From the NCBI GenBank assembly GCA_037355855.1, contig CM074759.1:3720001-3784000 (forward strand): a stretch of DNA of 64,000 nucleotides, in the 5' to 3' direction. How positions within the stretch are numbered: position 1 is the first letter of the stretch; each line of letters opens with the position of its first letter. The notes under the pieces are model-generated. The model did no database searches, was not told the DNA's origin, and saw only the letters and a program-made list of their open reading frames with translations. A program made the position numbers and the translations under genes. The stretch comes from Pseudo-nitzschia pungens. Its lineage: Eukaryota > Bacillariophyta > Bacillariophyceae > Bacillariales > Bacillariaceae. Of the stretch, positions 61,439 to 64,000 are shown in pieces.

Positions 61439-62824
61439 CTAAGGTCCAGTAAGCCAGGCTCTTAGGAGAGCTGCCTCTCGTTGGTATGGTTGCACCGGGG
61501 GTGCAGGTGCTGCATACTGTTTCCGAGCAAGTTGGATGGTTGCAAGCCACTGTCTCTTGGCAGTCAGGGTGTAACCTTGTAGGACTTGGAAAGGGGTTTG
61601 TAAAAGGGAGTGTGACTGGGGAAGTGCACCAGCTGCACCAATGGCCAATTCAGAGGAGATGGAAGCATCAAGAGATTGGTGTTGTTCAGCAGCAAGGGCG
61701 CCCCCAGGACCATGGAGCCGTTCATTCCAATAAGTCCAAAGATCCCAGGAGGTGAGAAAGAACTGATGGATGATAGCTGTAGCCCAACGTCTGGGGGAGC
61801 GCTTGCTTCCAATGTGGGAGTAGTAGTCAGCCTGGATTTGATACCAGAGAGGAGACCACCTACCAAGGAGCCAGTTGTGCCAACCAATTGTCCTCTGTGC
61901 CCTGACAGCCGAAGCTATTGCAGGGGGGTAGGATGATGGATAAATGCTCTGGCCCTTCCAAACCCTGGTGAAAAGATCCACAATGGCAGCGACTAAGGAG
62001 GGATTGGTCTGCTCAACCTCAAGCCTCTTCTGCAGGGGACCCTTGAAGGCAGACACACTGTGTGTGACAGCCCCAGGATCCTTGCAGGAGAGCACATGAG
62101 AAACCTTCTCATTGTCTGCATCACACAATGGGCACCTGGAGTGATCCTGATACTGGTAGTGAAGTAGTTGGTTGCCAACACCAATGCATCCAGAAGCAAA
62201 TTTGACAAACCACCTTTGCATGCCAGGAGGTAGATGCTTGAAAGCAGACTGATGGACACACCAATGGATGGAACTCAAAACAGCTTGTGGAATGGGGATA
62301 TCATTGTGGGTCTGCCAGTATTTCAGAAGAGGAGGGCCAGAAATGGCAACATGCAAAGCATTCTGATCGAACCTTGAGCACTTGCAGCCATTGAGGGAAA
62401 ATGCCCAGGACTCAAACACAAGCCTGGGGTAGTGAAAGGGAGACGCTCGATGGATAGAGAGAAATGCCTTGGCCATGCCATCAACCTGATGATTGCGAAG
62501 GGCCCACCAGTCAAGAAAGAATCCAGATTGATGGCCCTGAACCCACTGAAAGTGCACAGAGATTGGCAGGGCAGAAAGCATATTTCTGATGACATAGACG
62601 TAATCAAAAGACTTCTGGGAAATAACCAAAGGCCAAGATCCCTGAGCCTGTTTGAGAGCTGTGTCACCATCAAGGGCAATGGTGATAGAGCCAGAGGTAA
62701 TAGCAAAAAGACTCACCAGAGCAGTGCAACAGGTGAGAACCCCAATGATGCCTGCCAGTTCACTCCTGTAGGATGACTGATCCTCAGGGGATCCACTAAC
62801 AAAATTACAGCCAGTGAGGAACAA
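61439..62824 (-). CDS. LINE ORF2 C-terminal frame: RNase H and C-terminal domain
   Basis: 461 codons, part of a larger ORF. RNase H blocks SYRSELAGI, IALDGDTAL and NHQVDGMAKAF; the first block (CDGSYDPD) lies in the adjacent frame upstream. Then a CX2CX8HX3C zinc finger (CPLCDADNEKVSHVLSC), and a ~170-residue C-terminal region (WHNWLLGRWSP, TSWDLWTYWNERLHGPGG) that the copy at 4482-6223 lacks. It ends LRAWLTGP. Confidence 0.85.
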   Translation of the reverse strand: MFLTGCNFVSGSPEDQSSYRSELAGIIGVLTCCTALVSLFAITSGSITIALDGDTALKQAQGSWPLVISQKSFDYVYVIRNMLSALPISVHFQWVQGHQSGFFLDWWALRNHQVDGMAKAFLSIHRASPFHYPRLVFESWAFSLNGCKCSRFDQNALHVAISGPPLLKYWQTHNDIPIPQAVLSSIHWCVHQSAFKHLPPGMQRWFVKFASGCIGVGNQLLHYQYQDHSRCPLCDADNEKVSHVLSCKDPGAVTHSVSAFKGPLQKRLEVEQTNPSLVAAIVDLFTRVWKGQSIYPSSYPPAIASAVRAQRTIGWHNWLLGRWSPLWYQIQADYYSHIGSKRSPRRWATAIIHQFFLTSWDLWTYWNERLHGPGGALAAEQHQSLDASISSELAIGAAGALPQSHSLLQTPFQVLQGYTLTAKRQWLATIQLARKQYAAPAPPVQPYQREAALLRAWLTGP

Positions 62825-63955
62825 TGAAGTAGTCTTGGTGGAGGTATTGGGTGACAGGATGAAAGCAGAAGTGCTCTGAGAAGGTCCGGATCATAAGAAC
62901 CATCACAGACAGCACTGGCAGTACCACTCTGAATAGCATCAACAAGGGCCTGACATCCAGCCTGTGGCAGGGAATACTTGTGGAGAAGTACTCTTGGAGA
63001 CGCACAGAGTGCATCAAAGGCATCTGCAGGGGAGGCTGGGAGAGAATCAAATGGATTGTACTCCAGAGGATCCATGTCAGGAGGTTCAGAGACAAAGGCA
63101 GAGGACCCAACCAAGCATATCGGCACAGGCTGGTTTATCAGAAAGGATTTCAGAAGTGAACCTGTATCGGCCCCTGCGTTGGGAGGTGCCCACCATCCAA
63201 CCAGTAGAAGTTTTGGAGAATATTCTATTGGTGGAGGGAGACAAAAACCAAGGCCAAAGAGAAGCTGTCTGGGGAGAGAGCCAAGGCCCAAGGTGAAAAG
63301 AAGGAGCCAGTGCCCTGGCTGCAGGGGGTGGACAGGGGGGAAGAAAACAAGTCTGAAGAGCCCTAGTCCATAGGCGCTGTGCTGCTGGAGGCCAAGGTGG
63401 GGGAGGACATCTCGGCCAGTCAAGATGATCTCTCAAGTGGTTGGAAGATTGCAACTGGAAGGCCATGGGAGAGAGTCTGTTCCCATCTGGCGTACAAATA
63501 TCAGCAAGGGAAATAGCCTTGAGAGACATTCGAATGTGATTCAAGAGGGACAAGTCAGCACCTCTGAAGCCAGCTTTGACAAAGGCTTGCATGAGATAAC
63601 AGTCATTGGAACGGAGCAGAGGAAGGTCTGGGAAGTCTTCAACCAAGCTCACAGGGTGAACAGAAAAGAACTTCCACACATGTTTGTACCAGCAGGGAGT
63701 AACGTATGAAGCAAAGGGATGATAGGGGGTGGTACCAAGATGAAGAGGGAACCCAAGTTCAAGCCGGAGAGACTCAGCAGTGAGCCTGAGAATCCTACCA
63801 GTTTGCGAGGACCTGACAGATTCCTGAAAGAGAGTGGCAATATGGCTGAACTCTTGGAGAAGATATCGATGGATGAAACCAAAGCCTTGATAAAGGGAGG
63901 GACCAAAGAATACATGTCTAGGAAATGTTAGGGACATCCCTGCTTTATTCAACAC
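62713..63955 (-). pseudogene. LINE ORF2, region between RT and RNase H, frameshifted
   Basis: Two frames, 63086-63955 and 62713-63423. The first reads MLNKAGMSLTFPRHVFFGPSL, HIATLFQESVRSSQTGR and HVWKFFSVHPVSLVEDF, a segment downstream of the RT palm in this LINE group. The second continues FVSEPPDMDPLEYNPFDSLP into the RNase H start. Relative to the copy at 4482-6223, a short deletion at about 63110 (after CADMLG / before VGSSAF) explains the first frame change. Confidence 0.78.
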
Positions 63956-64000
63956 TGGAACAAGCGCTGGGTTAAGAATCTTTGTCCAGGTTGCCTCATC

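Larger units (their letters stand above)
61133..64000 (-). mobile_element. LINE, 3' portion, runs off the window
   Basis: The longest LINE copy here, minus orientation, inserted in G1 pol. The 3' end (left) has a TATATAATATACG tail and hairpins ATCACC-AAA-GGTGAT and AGTCTG-GTCA-CAGACT (in LINE sense). The coding part continues to the right window edge. The 5' end and the second target duplication are not visible. Confidence 0.9.

Overview
The window reads as a heavily transposon-loaded nuclear segment of a photosynthetic stramenopile, most likely a pennate diatom. This is an inference from four things: Ty1/copia and Ty3/gypsy proteins resembling the diatom CoDi/GyDi groups, a LINE carrying an RNase H domain, a spliced host gene whose protein starts with a signal peptide and an Ala-Phe plastid-import motif (DUF4079 type), and short GT-AG introns. 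Only two host genes are convincing: cytosolic ribosomal protein eS21 (35300-35557) and the six-exon DUF4079 gene (52688-54130). I see no tRNA, rRNA, CRISPR or bacterial operon structure.

Layout. 1-4390: pieces of gypsy family 1 (called G1 here) in both orientations with a 5'-truncated LINE between them. 4391-25394: one long minus-strand G1 element (5' LTR at 25093-25394) that has taken three later insertions, each with a target-site duplication (TSD): a LINE (4482-6223, 19 bp), a copia element (6863-15426, 5 bp) and a second gypsy family, G2 (17052-22891, 5 bp, LTRs identical over 189 bp). 25395-34364: a DDE transposase gene split by another G1 element (27468-33933, TSD AGAGG), which itself contains an inverted G1 pol plus LTR. 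34365-36132: the eS21 island. 36133-40240: a TIR-flanked element with a decayed passenger ORF and an inserted G1 fragment. 40241-47984: a decayed plus-strand G1 element carrying a 1966-bp LINE-tailed non-autonomous element. 47985-52330: non-coding DNA, a small inverted-repeat element, and a foldback element carrying a second copy (2079 bp) of the LINE-tailed element. 52688-54130: the DUF4079 gene. 54600-57182: broken DNA-transposon ORFs, a solo G2 LTR, a TIR element with a satellite and LINE fragment inside, and a PIF/Harbinger transposase fragment. 57202-64000: stacked G1 elements and a LINE that runs off the window.

Four patterns recur. (a) In G1 and in G2, gag and pol lie in one frame separated by a single stop codon, mostly UGA, which suggests stop-codon readthrough. 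(b) In both families the first bases after the 5' LTR, where a tRNA primer-binding site is expected, form a perfect 14-bp palindrome and lack the usual TGG. (c) The LINE and an apparently unnamed 2-kb non-coding element share a folded 3' tail, and four of four checkable insertions have exactly 19-bp TSDs, so the non-coding element is probably mobilised by the LINE. (d) That non-coding element contains five or six copies of a 150-bp unit with a hairpin that shows compensatory changes. All calls come from reading the sequence; no database search was possible.
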